Shown here piece by piece: positions 24,150-35,344 of a stretch of 64,000 bases of DNA. A model generated the notes under the pieces. It did no database searches and was not told the origin of the DNA. It saw only the letters and a program-made list of their open reading frames with translations. The translations under genes and the position numbers were made by a program. The first letter of the stretch is position 1, and each line of letters begins with the position of its first letter. This stretch comes from Ampullaceana balthica (lineage: Eukaryota > Mollusca > Gastropoda > Lymnaeidae). The stretch is taken from contig CALYLW010000434.1 of NCBI GenBank assembly GCA_944989445.1, forward strand, positions 720,799-784,798. The letters are read 5' to 3'.

Positions 24150-24707
24150 TAATAAAACCAACCCGTAAAATCAAAGTTTTTGACTATAAATCCCTTATAT
24201 ATGAGACATAACTAAAAGTATTGATTATGTTCAAACGCGACAAACGTTTACAGACTGAATCTGTCTTAACTCCCCTTTGCTGTATAACCCAGAGGGGGGG
24301 GATGGGAGGGGGGTTGGGAGAGGGGAAAGGTCTAGTCACCGATCTCTGGACCGAGCTCAGCGTGACACGTAATATGTAAACAAAAGCACGCCGGTACATG
24401 GACGGGTGGCGTCAACGCGCGAACTGAATTGTCACGTGAGAAGAAAAACAATAACAAACCGTGAAATTGAATTACATACGACGTATCGAGATAAAATAAA
24501 AATGCATTAATTTAATTACGGTACGTTCGATCGATCTGGAAATTTAGATACGATGCATTGTTAGGTGACATGAGTCTATGTGCCAAATTTCAGCTCGATG
24601 GCATCACGGGAAGTGGGTTCATTTTTGACTTTTGTTTTTCCGCCCGACGTACGAAGAGATGACGACAGAGAGAGAGACAAGATTTCGAAGTTAATATAAG
24701 GGATTTA
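24150..24707 (+). mobile_element. TAAATCCCTTATAT-family repeat, copy 2
   Basis: Starts AACCCGTAAAATCAAAG, then TATAAATCCCTTATATATGA; ends GTTAATATAAGGGATTTA. Core ACGTTCGATCGATCTG is intact. Extra G-rich insert at 24290-24325. Confidence 0.75.
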
Positions 24708-24709
24708 AT

Positions 24710-25256
24710 AAAAAAAAACCGTAAAAAGAAAGTTTTTTACTATAAATCCCTTACATATGAAACATAACTAACAGTATTGATTATTTTCAAACGCGACAAA
24801 CATTTACAGACTGAATCTGTCTTAACTCAACTTTGCTTCACAACCCTGTCGGGTGGGGGGGGGGAGATGGGCGAAAGTCTGGTCACCGATCGCTTGACCG
24901 AGCTAAGCGTGACACGTAAAATGTAAACAAAAGCACGCCGGTACTTCTATGGGTCGCGTCAACGTGTCAACTCAAACTCTCACGTTGGCAAAAAAACAAT
25001 AACAAACAGTGAATTTGAATTACATACGTTATATAAGGATACACTAAAAATGCATTAATTTAATTACGGTACGTTCGATCAATCTGAAAATTTGATACGA
25101 TGCATTGTTAGGTGAGACGGGTCCGTGTGCCAAATTTCATTTCAGCTCGATCGCATAACGTGAAGTGTGTCATTTTATACGTTTTTTTCCGCACGACCAA
25201 CAGACGAAGAGATGACGACAGAGAGGCAAGATTTTGAACTTAATATAAAGGATTTA
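24710..25256 (+). mobile_element. TAAATCCCTTATAT-family repeat, copy 3
   Basis: Directly follows copy 2 in the same orientation. Core ACGTTCGATCAATCTG has one change. Ends TTAATATAAAGGATTTA. Confidence 0.75.
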
Positions 25257-25733
25257 AAAAGAGGTGCAGATGTTGCCTAAGACCATTTTTTACTTATTGC
25301 TGTCAAGTCTCATAGTTATAGGATTTGCCTTGCGTACGCTTTCTCTCAGTACACAGATAACTGACACAAGTATGTAAAACGTTCCAGTTTTTTATCCGCT
25401 GTACAACAACCTTGGCGTTCTTCATAGGAACCCCAGCACATATATCTTTTACACTATTGGTTCAATAGTCGTACTCTCTACAGACTGTCTATCTGATGTA
25501 CAGGATAACGATTAGTCAGCTTCACATGTCAGTCCACACAATCTTCACATGTAACAGCCCTTCAGTCCAATCCAACCGTCTTGGGCTACGCTCAACTCTC
25601 AACTCCCCGACCGTCTGCTGTCACAACTCAAACCTCTTTTCTACTGACTCTCTCATGCCCTCTGACCACACACACGTGATCAGAGTTAACCAAAAATCAT
25701 CCCCGTGAACTCGTGTTTACTCCAGTCAACACC

Positions 25734-25908
25734 AATGTTCCCTATAAGGTTCGTTGGTCCGTGTGCAAAGTAAAAAAACTCGTGTGCAATGTTGCGCAGC
25801 ATCCATATTTGTGTGCAATATTTTACAAAATTTTCTGCGCGGTAAATCTAAACTGCTGCGTGGCGTCGGTCAGATATCTACGCAGCCACGGAGCTTAAAG
25901 GGAACATT
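25734..25908 (+). mobile_element. AATGTTCCCT-family MITE, copy 3
   Basis: Begins AATGTTCCCTATAAGGTTCG and ends GAGCTTAAAGGGAACATT. Opposite orientation to copies 1 and 2. Confidence 0.7.
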
Positions 25909-28084
25909 GGTCAACACGCATTCACACACAGTTTGAGAAACTATAACATGGAATTATGTGCTAGGTGTGATAAAGGTGAGATCATATAAGTAAAGTTTAG
26001 AATGTTTTTTTAGGTACGGGAGTTAATTACGTCATGGACGGTTTTACCAAGTTCTTTGATGAAGTTGGTATGTAAGAAAACTTTAGAAAATTTTTCATAT
26101 ACAGGGTGGTAATCTCTAACATGGACTGTAAGGATGTATGTTATGATACAGATAATGTCAGTAAGGGAGGTAGACAGTCTGTTGGGTTTATCATGTGGGG
26201 GTAGTGCCATGGTAGTACGGTGCATGAAAACAAAAGTAAAAAGTGACTATATTGTAGGTAAGGGGGAGCAAAATGTATGCCGCTGGAGTAATAGTAACAG
26301 ACCTGGAGGCTACCGTTCGTGTTTGTAAAATTAAGTAGAAGAAACGATGTGATCTTGGCCAATAAATAATTAGAAACAGTTGGTTGTGGAGGAAAAAGAA
26401 ATTAGTGAGAGTTCTACTCCATGAGTTGTAAACATTTTTTTAGGTTTGAGTGGACTAATCACAATTTGTGACTTGTGACATGTCTTAGGGTTCCGGCAGC
26501 ATTCATTTTCTTTTGTAAAGTATTAGTTTCAAATTTTATTTTAAAGGGCTATCTTTAGTTGTCTTTTGACAGCACAACAAAAACTTTTTAGAAAGGCAGA
26601 CGATGGTAAAAAAGAAAGGTATGGTCAAGTTTTATTTTAAGGGAGGATAATACATTTTTCTCAGAGCATAGTTGTCTTTAACGTACTGGAGACATTATCG
26701 CCTTTGTTACATCTTTCTTCTTTTGTTTGTGGTTGTAACCATATTTCATTTTGTTGATGTCGTAGTTTTCAAAAGGTCCTTTTTATGATTTACAAAACCT
26801 TTTTTTTGCCTTAATACTCATTTGTCGACGTGTTGAGATATCTATTTCTTCTGATGGTTTTATTTTAGATTCAAAGGGATTGTTTTTGATGATGAGACTT
26901 AACATTTAAAATACCACACATGCGCTCACATCTCAACTACACATGTTTCATACCATTGACATGGCCGAGTTGAGATATCGTGTATCCACTATGTCCGATT
27001 ATAATTACATCACAAGAGTTGTGGTGAGCACGGCCTACCGGGCTAGAAGACTCAAAAATAAATAGGTCACTCGACTTGGAAATAGATAGACAATGATGAG
27101 GAACTTGTCATGTTCTTCAGTTATGACACAAAGGGTCTAAACATGGTTAAAGGAAATTAACAATATATGACGATGATGAGGGGGAGTTGGGGGGAGGTGT
27201 TTTTCCTAGAGACAAAAGTGACTTGATTATCCCCCTGGATGGGTAAAAAAGTTGTAGCAAAGGGTGCCTAAAAACAACGGTCGGGGAAATCGGACGTATC
27301 CTTAGAGGGAATGATCTTTATTTGGAGAGGGATAAGTTAAAAACAAAGGAGAGAAATAACTGTTGTTTTCACTTCAGAGAAAATAGTTGAGACGTTGTTG
27401 GGTTAAAAGGAGGAATTCGTCCATGCGTTAAACGCAAACAAGTCAAAGCGGTGATCGTTGATGTTATTTGAATGCAATATGTTGGGTTAATATTATTTGC
27501 AGAATATAGGTGACTGGAAAGTTAGTGGAACTGAGTTGTAGAAAGGTTTGCTTAAAATAAACTCCAACCCTTTTTCACTCCTTTGTCACTTCGTATATAC
27601 CCTACCCCTTTACTCTCCTGACATGTACAATTATTTGACTCTTAAGCTTTTAAGAAATTTCCTATTTTCCTAGACCCTTGAACCGACTTTTAACTAACAG
27701 TCTTGTCTACATTCATCTATCTTCCCGTTTTAACCCTATCAATGCTCGCCTAGTAACACTGCATGCTAATAATTCACAACGACCTTCATTACTTCGACTC
27801 TAAGACTACGTACAACTTTCTTTTCCCTCCTACTTTTAACAAACACCCTTGTGCAGGGCAGTATTCCTGTCTCTCACCCCATCGGTGTTGCCTCAACGTT
27901 CACCCGACCCTTATGTTTTTTCTTCATCCCTTTCAACAAATTGAACTTACTGGTGTTAAACAGTAAGTAAAAAAACACTTGTCCCATTTGCCTCACTTAA
28001 TGGTACTCAATGATATTAAATAAAACCACCCAAACCACCCCCATAAACTTTAATTTCGCTTTTGGTATTGATCTTATTGGAAAA
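25909..28084. other. No gene recognised
   Basis: Only short open frames without protein-family resemblance; mixed composition and no clear repeats seen. It could hold old repeats or regulatory sequence. Confidence 0.4.
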
Positions 28085-28264
28085 CAGAGGCATCACTAGG
28101 GGGTGCGAAGGGTGCGGACCGCACCGGGTGACACCTTCATAAAGGGGTGACACCAAAATGTAATTTTTTTGTATCCCCTTTAAGTGCAGCCTCGGAGGTA
28201 ATTCGTGAAGGGGTTACAACATAAGCTACCGCACTATGTGACACAAACTCTAGTGACGCCTCTG
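28085..28264. mobile_element. hAT MITE CAGAGGCATCACTAGGGGG, copy 2
   Basis: Inverted termini CAGAGGCATCACTAGGGGGT and CTAGTGACGCCTCTG. Flanking octamers TTGGAAAA and TTAGAAAA differ at one base. Sister of 10938-11144. Confidence 0.8.
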
Positions 28265-28704
28265 TTAGAAAACAACAACAATATTTGCGTTATATATATT
28301 CCCATCCAAATCAGTCCAAAAAGACCTTGTACAACTGAACCTCAGGTATTTGATAGTTTTTTGAAAAAAATTAAGTGGGACTGGGAATTCCCTATCTATT
28401 GTTTATTTTCTAGAGAAATTTTTATCTACTAAATGAACGTCCTCATAATCTTCTACTCTGTGTGCATTTATTTTACTTTAAAGGAGTATTGTTAAGCGTA
28501 GTGTGGTCGTACTTGATACAAGCATGTAAATTTAAACAAATATATAAGAGGAGTAATAGTTCAAACAATCTATCATGATGTTAATGCGTGACACTCAACA
28601 TGAATGCAGTCCTGAAGCTGATGCTATGGATTGCATTGCTGGATGTGATTAACATTTTATATGTCCTCTTTCATCTTATAATTTCCAATTACAACATTAT
28701 TTTA

Positions 28705-29690
28705 ATAATCGCTTCTCAAACTTTATCAATACCCAAACCTAGCAAGACATAAACATACCGATACCAAAACCTACCAAGATATAAACGTACCAGAGCCCAA
28801 ACCTTCCAGGACTCTATCAAGACCGAAACCCGCCAAGGCCAAAACCCACCAAAACCCAAACATACAAGTCCCAAACCTACCAAGACACAAACCTACCAAA
28901 ATATAAACCTTCCAAGACTCAAACCCACAGAGGCCCAAAGTTACCAAGACCTAAACATTAAATGACTCTAAGCATGAAGACATTTTTCATTTTGTATAAA
29001 TATGTACAAGCATATCAAGACCAAAATCATGACCTTTAAAAAATTAATAGCAACAACAGTTGTTTGAAATCCCTTATATTAACTTCACCGTCTTGACGTG
29101 ATCTCTTGGTCGGTCGGGTGGAAAAAAACGAAAGTAAAAAATGACCCACTTCCCGTGATGCTATCGAGCTGACATTTTGCACTTAGACTCGTGTCACCTA
29201 ACAATGCATTGTGTCAAAATGTGAGATCGATCGAATGTACCGTATTTTAATTAATGTATTTTTAGTTTATCTCTATATAGCATGTGTTGCCGGGTCACTG
29301 GAGTTCACTCCAGCCATCCACGACCATATATCCGTTTTCAATTCAAGGCGAGTTCAGTCAGTTTCAGTCTGTAAATGTTTATGCTAGTGTGTCGCGTGGT
29401 GCATAGTAAATTGAACATCATCAATACTTTTAGTTATGTTTCATATATAAGGAATTTATAGTCAAAAACTTTGTTTGTACGGGTTGTTTTATTTCTTTGT
29501 TCGCTTCCTATGGCGATTAAGGCTATGAAAAAAAATCGGGAATTTGTTAAATTAATTTTGTCCCGTTTCCCTCTTAAAACAGTGATATGACGTTTCATTG
29601 CACAATGTCTAGCTAAATATAGAAATTGGAATAAATAGTGCAGGTAATAGAGTTTGGAGCGAAGCCAACATCCACCCAGCCCCCCGCCTT
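28705..29690. repeat. Interspersed repeat with CCTACCAAGA array, copy 2
   Basis: Array of AAACCTACCAAGAC-like units at 28725-28965, then GACTCTAAGCATGAAGACAT and TTTTCATTTTGTATAAATA. After the element at 29067-29490 it resumes with CGGGAATTTG and TTGCACAATGTCTAGCTAAA, in the same order as copy 1. The stretch 28265-28704 before it shows nothing recognisable. Confidence 0.6.
29067..29490 (-). mobile_element. TAAATCCCTTATAT-family repeat, copy 4
   Basis: Starts AAATCCCTTATATTAACTTC (the family's end read on this strand) and finishes with TATAGTCAAAAACTTTG and ACGGGTTG. It is inserted inside the CCTACCAAGA repeat copy 2, an empty-site comparison with copy 1. Confidence 0.75.
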
Positions 29691-30787
29691 AATAAGTATT
29701 GATCTAAAAACTACATGATCTCTGTTTCAGAAACATTTATAATTCGCAAATGATTTAAAATTGAAAAGTTTTAGGTATTTCATAAAATTGTTCATGTCTA
29801 ACAAATAAACTTCTACGAATCACGGAAAGATGAAATTGGTGTTTTTGGTCAAGCGTAAAGTATAGCTAGCCACTCCTTTAAAAGGATACTCGTCTTGTTC
29901 AACCCCAAAGCATTTTGACTTAATTTATATACACAGTCCAGTATAAAATTAATAAACAATTTTAGTTCCTTAATAAAAGGGATCATTTCAGTAATTACAA
30001 AAAAAGGGGGGGGGGCATAGGGCTACTTAAGTTTTGACACGTTCATAGATAAAAAAGCACATGTGTGCTAATGCCACGACATATTAACTTTAAATACAGC
30101 AAACTAATGCCAGTTACGCCACCGAATGTTTATTTAGATTAACAAAATGAGTTAATGAATAACATCTCTCGTCGACCTGTCGAACTTTTTAAGCCATAAC
30201 TAACATGGAGATAAAAAAAGGTTTTTGGTTGAAGAGGGGGCAGCAATACTCACGGATGAATATTTTTCTACATAAAGAGTGGAATTTTTGGTAGATAGTC
30301 AAGCTGAGTCACTGTACCGTCGGTGGGGATAACGGGAATGGACTGTTTATTTTGTGTAAAATAAGTTTTAAAAAAATAGCTATATAAATTTGATGTTTTT
30401 AATTAATATCAATATTTTTTATTGCTAAAACTTTTTGAAGTGTATGAAGCAATGAAAAAAATCCTATACGTTATAATTTAACTTAAATGCTTGAACTGCC
30501 TCATCGGTCCTGTCTCCCCAGAACTCTTTGGTAAAGATTTGACGCCTCAATTTGTTTATCTCTATTGATAGTGATAATTCATAACAGATATAAACAAGTT
30601 AAAAAGCTCTGCATAAACACTGCATACACGTGTGGAAAGTGCCCTTACATTTTAAAATTATCCCACATTAAAAGTAGTTACCTGTTTTGTGAAGGCCTTA
30701 GATGTAATGCTGTAGTTAGAGTTTAAAAATTACAATAACCGGTGTTATAGATGCTGGATATCTGCGCAAAAATGTCCTCATTTATAT
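29691..30787. other. No gene recognised
   Basis: AT-rich sequence. A G run at 30006-30015 and an AAAGCACATGTGTGCTA segment (30053) resemble 23681 in the other repeat copy, so part of this may be repeat continuation. Confidence 0.35.
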
Positions 30788-30880
30788 CATAACTTATCTT
30801 ATCTTATCTATTACAGATGGTCCTTCTAAACAGAATTGTATTGCGTCCGAGGCTTATCCGTGGTTTTTGTCTAGGCTTGC
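30788..30880 (-). repeat. SINE 3' fragment
   Basis: CTTATCTTATCTTATCTATT, then ACAGATGGTCCTTCTAAACA, matches the tail end of the SINE at 39018-39301. Confidence 0.5.
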
Positions 30881-31020
30881 ATTTTTTTGAGTTTGCTCTC
30901 TACCTAAAAGAAAATCTTGGATCAAATATTCTGGTCCCATACTTTATATAGAATAGGACTGCGATAAAGCTTTTAAATAAAATACAAATACACAAACAAA
31001 TTGTGTATGAAAACAAAACA

Positions 31021-31740
31021 ATAAATTTGAGCTTTATTATTAAACTAATACGACGGTAAACGTTTCGGCTAATGCCTTTATCAGTACATAAATAACGTGC
31101 TTACATAAGTAATAAAATTACATTTAAATTCTTACGACAAACTATATAATAAAAATTTATGAGAAAAAAAGGAAAGGAAAAACAACAACGACACAGGACA
31201 CATAAAAAAGAGGAAGTATAAAAAGTTACAGTGAAAAACACAACGGGAAAAAGATTCTACAGTTACGTAAAATTTTGAATTTGGTTTATTCCATACGGAG
31301 ACAACGCACCAAATCGTTTTATAAACCTATTTTCCATGTAGATCTTATCATGTGTATTGCTCGAATATAAAATACCAGTAACTGCAAAATTCTAAATTCC
31401 ATCACGGTCAACACTGTTGAAATGTTTAGATACAGGACACACTGAGCCTGTTTATATATATTATGCAGGTATTCTCTAACCCGATTTTAAGACGATGACC
31501 TGTCTTACCCACATATATTTTATAGCACCTCTTGCAAAGAATGCATAAATCACGTTGCGACTTGTGCAAGTTAATCCATCTTTTATTTTGAAATTTTCAA
31601 GAGGGAAAGAAATGTTGTCTATTTCAATCACATATGAACAAGTATTGCAACGGTTACCTTTGCAACCTTTTGTTCCAACACATGCTTTCATTGTAGTAAA
31701 ATGACTTCTTAGAAATATATCTTTCAGACTCATATCTCTC
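31021..31740 (-). mobile_element. Penelope-like element, truncated 3' part with GIY-YIG endonuclease relic
   Basis: The minus-strand frame 31733-31476 contains LKDIFLRSHFTTMKACVG, CKGNRCNTCSYV, FKIKDGLTCTSRNVIYAFF and KYMWVRQVIVL, the linker Cys motif and GIY-YIG-type endonuclease of Penelope-like retroelements. Decayed continuation to about 31265 includes VSKHFNSVDRDG and ENRFIKRFGALSPYGINQ, typical of the endonuclease C-terminus. The reverse transcriptase is absent. Stops after VLKSG and elsewhere mean it is dead. The 3' flank (31046-31085) carries a ribozyme-like motif. Confidence 0.7.
31046..31085 (-). ncRNA. Degenerate hammerhead-ribozyme-like motif in the Penelope-like element
   Basis: Minus strand reads CTGATAA, then AGGC-ATTA-GCC, GAAAC, GTTTACC, GTC. 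The hammerhead core needs CUGAUGA, a helix II and GAAA. Here the core is CUGAUAA (one change), helix II is GGC/GCC with an AUUA loop, GAAA is present, and a two-pair helix III (AC/GU) can form. Helix I pairing is poor. Penelope-like elements are known to carry hammerheads, so a decayed copy is likely. Confidence 0.4.
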
Positions 31741-31786
31741 TGGAAAACAAATAAGTAAAATGTAAAAAAATCTTTTTTTTAAAAGG

Positions 31787-32139
31787 ACACGCTTTTATTT
31801 ACAAACATTTACAGACTGAAACGCGCTGATTTCCCCCGACCTTGATGTAAACACGGGAATTTACGAGGGCTAGAGTGAAACCAGTGAGCCGTGGAGGTCA
31901 ACCCTAGCAGACGAATATACATTCGAAATAGTGATAAATAGAGATAAACTAAAAATTGATTAATTTCATTACGGTACATTCGATCGATCTAAAATTTTGA
32001 TACAATGCATTGTCATCCAAGATCTATCTGTGGTAAAATTTTGAGATCTCTAGGTCCATCAGAAGTGGTTTAATTTTACGTTTCACGATTTGAAGGAAGG
32101 ATACAACATACAAACATTGTGACTGAAATAAAAGCGTGT
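31787..32139. mobile_element. MITE with ACACGCTTTTATTT TIRs, copy 1
   Basis: Exact 14-bp inverted termini ACACGCTTTTATTT and AAATAAAAGCGTGT. The interior core CATTACGGTACATTCGATCG and GATACAATGCATTGTCATCC is shared with a second copy at 62823-63190 and, in part, with the TAAATCCCTTATAT family. Confidence 0.8.
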
Positions 32140-32425
32140 AAAAAGGAGAGTGTTGTGTTTTTCGTGTTTTTTTAAAGACCTGCTGGGTTAGAAGGTCGTC
32201 AGCCATGAGGATTGGTCAGTTTTTGAGAATCACCTGGCGGGCTTTAAAGTTATGGGGATGAAATGTTGACATAAATTTAGATCAATCAGAGTGATAAGAT
32301 AGAGATGATTTAAAAGTGTCCTGTCTGGTCATACTTTTAATTCGATTGACATCGGATGTTAAAACTGGATCAGGGTTAAAAAGTATCATTTTTTAAAAAG
32401 AAAGACAACCCACAAATATACAAAT

Positions 32426-33127
32426 TTAGCGGTAATAGTCCCGACCTATTCCACTAAAGTTTTCCCCCTCAGAATCGACACCGCTGTGGACATGCCGATC
32501 AAAATAACACCAGTCCGTGTATCCCATCGGTTGAACGTACGGCTCCCTACTCCCTGGACATGTACATGTTGTGTACGTGTACTTGCTCCAGCCGCCTCTC
32601 ACCTCGTATCTGTTTATCCAATGTCCGACTGACACCTGTTTAAAACAATCGTGGGGATGGGAAACGATGAAGGTCCACTTGCCCTGGTCGCCAGAACTCT
32701 TGTACTTCTGGTCGACTTTATCCCAAAGCCCTCGCTAGCGCCTCCACATTCCTTCCAGTTTATCCAGTAATTCTACGTCGCATGTCACGCCGTACAACAC
32801 ACACGCGTCATCTTCGACATTCGCCCTCACCATCGTCCAGTCGTCAAGTGTGACCAATGGGCTGTCGTGGCTGTCGTAGAACAGCCTGCACGTGGTGTGG
32901 CTCGCTTCCAGGTCGTCGAAGACCACGTGTGTGGTCGTGGTGATCTCAATGACACCCCACTCGCCACTAGCCGTTTCCGAGACTTCACATTTCCGGCACC
33001 TGCATGTTCTCTTGTCGTGCTCCTCCCGGTACTTGAAGACGTGACACACCATCCCAGTCCCTACCCTCCTGACGTCACTACCCCTCATGTTGTAAAAGGT
33101 GTAAAGCAATTTCGTGTTTGGCCGCAT
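32426..33127 (-). pseudogene. Relic of an unrecognised Cys-containing family (copy 1)
   Basis: A 234-codon frame interrupted by one TAG (32737-32735). N-terminal half: LLYTFYNMRGSDVRRVGTG, CHVFKYREEHDKRTCRCRKC, GVIEITTTTHVVFDD and TTCRLFYDSHDSPLVTLDDW. C-terminal half: KWTFIVSHPHDC, VSVGHWINRYEV, GWSKYTYTTCTCPGS, then TDWCYFDRHVHSGV and GENFSGIG. Two further relics lie at 40112-40434 and 39853-39981. No signal peptide or membrane segment is visible, but the 5' part may be missing because the frame begins exactly where IFIT-like homology ends (33123). I do not recognise a function; repeated copies suggest a multigene, possibly mollusc-restricted family. Confidence 0.55.
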
Positions 33128-34261
33128 TCCATCAGAATTTGCCCAAGATCTATGAGAGCTGGTATATTGTTTCCAATTGAACGAGCCATGGCCGTCTGAA
33201 AATAATAAATGGCCCGAATGACATGAAAATCGTCCTTTGGGGTCAAACCTGGAGTTGTTGACCGAACATAAGATCCTTGAATTTCTACATGTTTTTTACA
33301 AGTATTTTTATCGTATGCCTGTTTTTTATAACATAGACCCAACTGGTGACAAGCAGTAGTGTGTTCTTTAAGCTTGAAAGCTCTCTTTAACAACTTTTTT
33401 GATCGTTTGATAGATTCCTGTGTGCCTTGATCTTTCATTACTCGAGCACATTCTGTCCATGTCCATGCATCATCTTTTCCATATTCCAGTGCATCATCAA
33501 TAAGTTTTTCAAACACGCGACCATGGAATATCTCTTCACGCTCTGTGTCTGAGAAGTTGAGATTCGGATCATTTATCATAACAGCAAGTTGTGAGAAAGC
33601 TCGACCGCGGAGGTAAAAATGAACGGGTTCATTTTGTGTGTCGAATAATAAATCTGCTGCCTTTTGTGCGTGTTCCTTTATTGATATCGCTGGAGTTATC
33701 GCATGAAACATGTCTCTGTGTAAAGCTCATCTGTGCGATAATCCAAGCCTATACTTCCAAAAGTATTTTTCGGGCTGAATTTTAACAACAGGTGTGTATA
33801 GCTCAATAGCTCGAGAAATGTTGACCGCCCCTCCTAAAACAATAAAAGAATACGCAAGTTCAGCAATGGCTTCGTTCATTAGTTCCTCTCCAGAGGTGCT
33901 CTTTCGTAATTCTTTTAACCTTTTTAACTGATGCCCTGCAGTGATAAAGTCAACCTTTTTTTATTAAGATATAGAACCGTGCCACAAGCGATGTCATATT
34001 GTTTTCATTCGTCTTCTTTATAACTTCATCGTTTAGTTCTTTAGCTTCCTTGTATCTTCTTAGCTTGAATTCTATCCATGTTGCCAGATTTAGCTTTGCG
34101 TAGATCTCTTCCTGGCATTCATTGTCAACACCCTGGATCTGTAGTTTATCTTTCAGTTCCTCTAGCCTTTCCGAAGCTCTCCCTGCATCCTCGTTAAAGA
34201 TGGAATGAAATTTTTTCGCCTCTTCTTTAAGGCATTTGCGTTTAGACTCATCACTGGTCAT
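33123..34261 (-). pseudogene. IFIT-like TPR gene, copy 1 (frameshifted and 3'-truncated)
   Basis: ATG at 34261 (MTSDESKRKCLKEEAKKF) just after an acceptor (TTTACAG). The sequence is closely related to the gene at 56290. TPR-type helices: KLNLATWIEFKLRRYKEAKE, then NNMTSLVARFYILIKKG. A one-base insertion in an A run (33955-33961) shifts the frame. TGA replaces CGA near 33730 (GLSHR then stop). From 33711 the frame is open again: MFHAITPAISIKEHAQKAAD, FYLRGRAFSQLAVMI and CHQLGLCYKKQ, ending in NNIPALIDLGQILMEC. Homology stops there and the unrecognised-family relic begins. IFIT proteins bind foreign or non-self RNA in vertebrates; in molluscs the role is inferred. Two independent lesions plus truncation support pseudogene status. 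Confidence 0.7.
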
Positions 34262-34269
34262 CCCAAACT

Positions 34270-34924
34270 GTAAAATATTTTAAATAAAGAAGCATGATTA
34301 AACAGTCCATGTTGTTTTTGCTGCTAACTACTTTGAAAATTGTAATAATTGGTGGACAAATATTTCTTAATTTTTGGAGCAGCGACTTTACGTAAAGACA
34401 TGTATTAAGAGTAGATTTTAAAGAAATACATTATTAATTTATAAGGCCGTAAGTTCGTTTCAACATACTGTTTGCAATAAACTGTGAAAGTTACATTGTT
34501 TGCACATAATAAAGTTTTATTTGCAAGATTTGTTGTTACATTGCTATAAAATCATAGCTACAACGGTTTATTATCATTGCTGCTAAATTATTTGTTATTA
34601 TTAGTTGTTTGTGGTTAAATTGTTTGTATTAACAATCATTTGACTACATATTTGGTCTTTTCAATTTTAGCTTAGTTGTTTGGATTTACAATTTTGTAAT
34701 TTCTTTGTATGCATTTACATTATTTGTGTATAAATTGTTTGTAGCTGCATTATAGTTTTATTTTACGACGTTGTCTTTGTACGTTTACTTTGTTTGTGTT
34801 TACATTCTTAAAGCTGGTCTAATTCCAAATAATAGTGACCTATATAAAAAAATAAATTTTATATTTCAATAACGCATGCTTGTATTTAATACCTGTAAAG
34901 GAACTTACATTGTTCCTTCTTTAC
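34270..34924 (-). other. Intron of IFIT-like copy 1 with degenerate TTTACATTGTTTG array
   Basis: The donor is AAAG then GTAAAG at 34925/34924; the acceptor is TTTTACAG just before the ATG. Between 34440 and 34830 a loose 15-18 bp unit (TTTACATTGTTTGT-like) is repeated many times. The paralogue's intron has only a short version at 55960-56065. Confidence 0.55.
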
Positions 34925-35065
34925 CTTTTATTGTCCTGTTTTCAACGAATCTCCAATTCACTACTAAATTTATCTCCAACTTGCAACTCCGATAAACATC
35001 TAAAAACAGCACAACAGGTAATGTGTTCAAACAGCACATTTGATAATTCTTGATATATTAACTAC
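34925..35065 (-). other. 5' UTR exon of IFIT-like copy 1
   Basis: Conserved with 55695-55843: CAAATGTGCTGTTTGAACAC, then GCAAGTTGGAGAT and AATTTAGTAGTGA, ending AAAAG before GTAAAG. No ATG-initiated frame. The start site is inferred from TATA spacing. Confidence 0.5.
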
Positions 35066-35081
35066 GGGTGTGTATACGTCA

Positions 35082-35135
35082 GACTTCTACCTTTATGCTT
35101 CTTCGAATGATTTACTTCCTGGTTAAGAAATATTC
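35082..35135 (-). promoter_or_regulatory. Promoter of IFIT-like copy 1, decayed TATA
   Basis: Minus strand has TTCTTAACCAGGAAGTA, then AAGCATAAAGGTAGAAGTC. The paralogue has TATAAAGG where this copy has CATAAAGG. Block conservation between copies marks the promoter. Confidence 0.5.
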
Positions 35136-35344
35136 GTTGACACAATGTTAATAACTTCCGTCTTTAACCATTGCTATTCGCAAATAATCTTTAATAAGTA
35201 ATTGATTTAATTTAAAAAAAAATATTGCAAAACCAATTTGAATGCAGAAATGTTTAATATTCTTTTAAATGCTAAGTAAAATTTATATGAGAACCTACTT
35301 TTATTTTTGAAATTTCCTGGAAGATAATGTGTTTCAGTTTATAA

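Noticed and set aside
33591..33785. Plus-strand frames opposite the IFIT-like and unrecognised-family relics
   Set aside because: Antisense shadows; the minus-strand readings align with paralogues elsewhere in the window.
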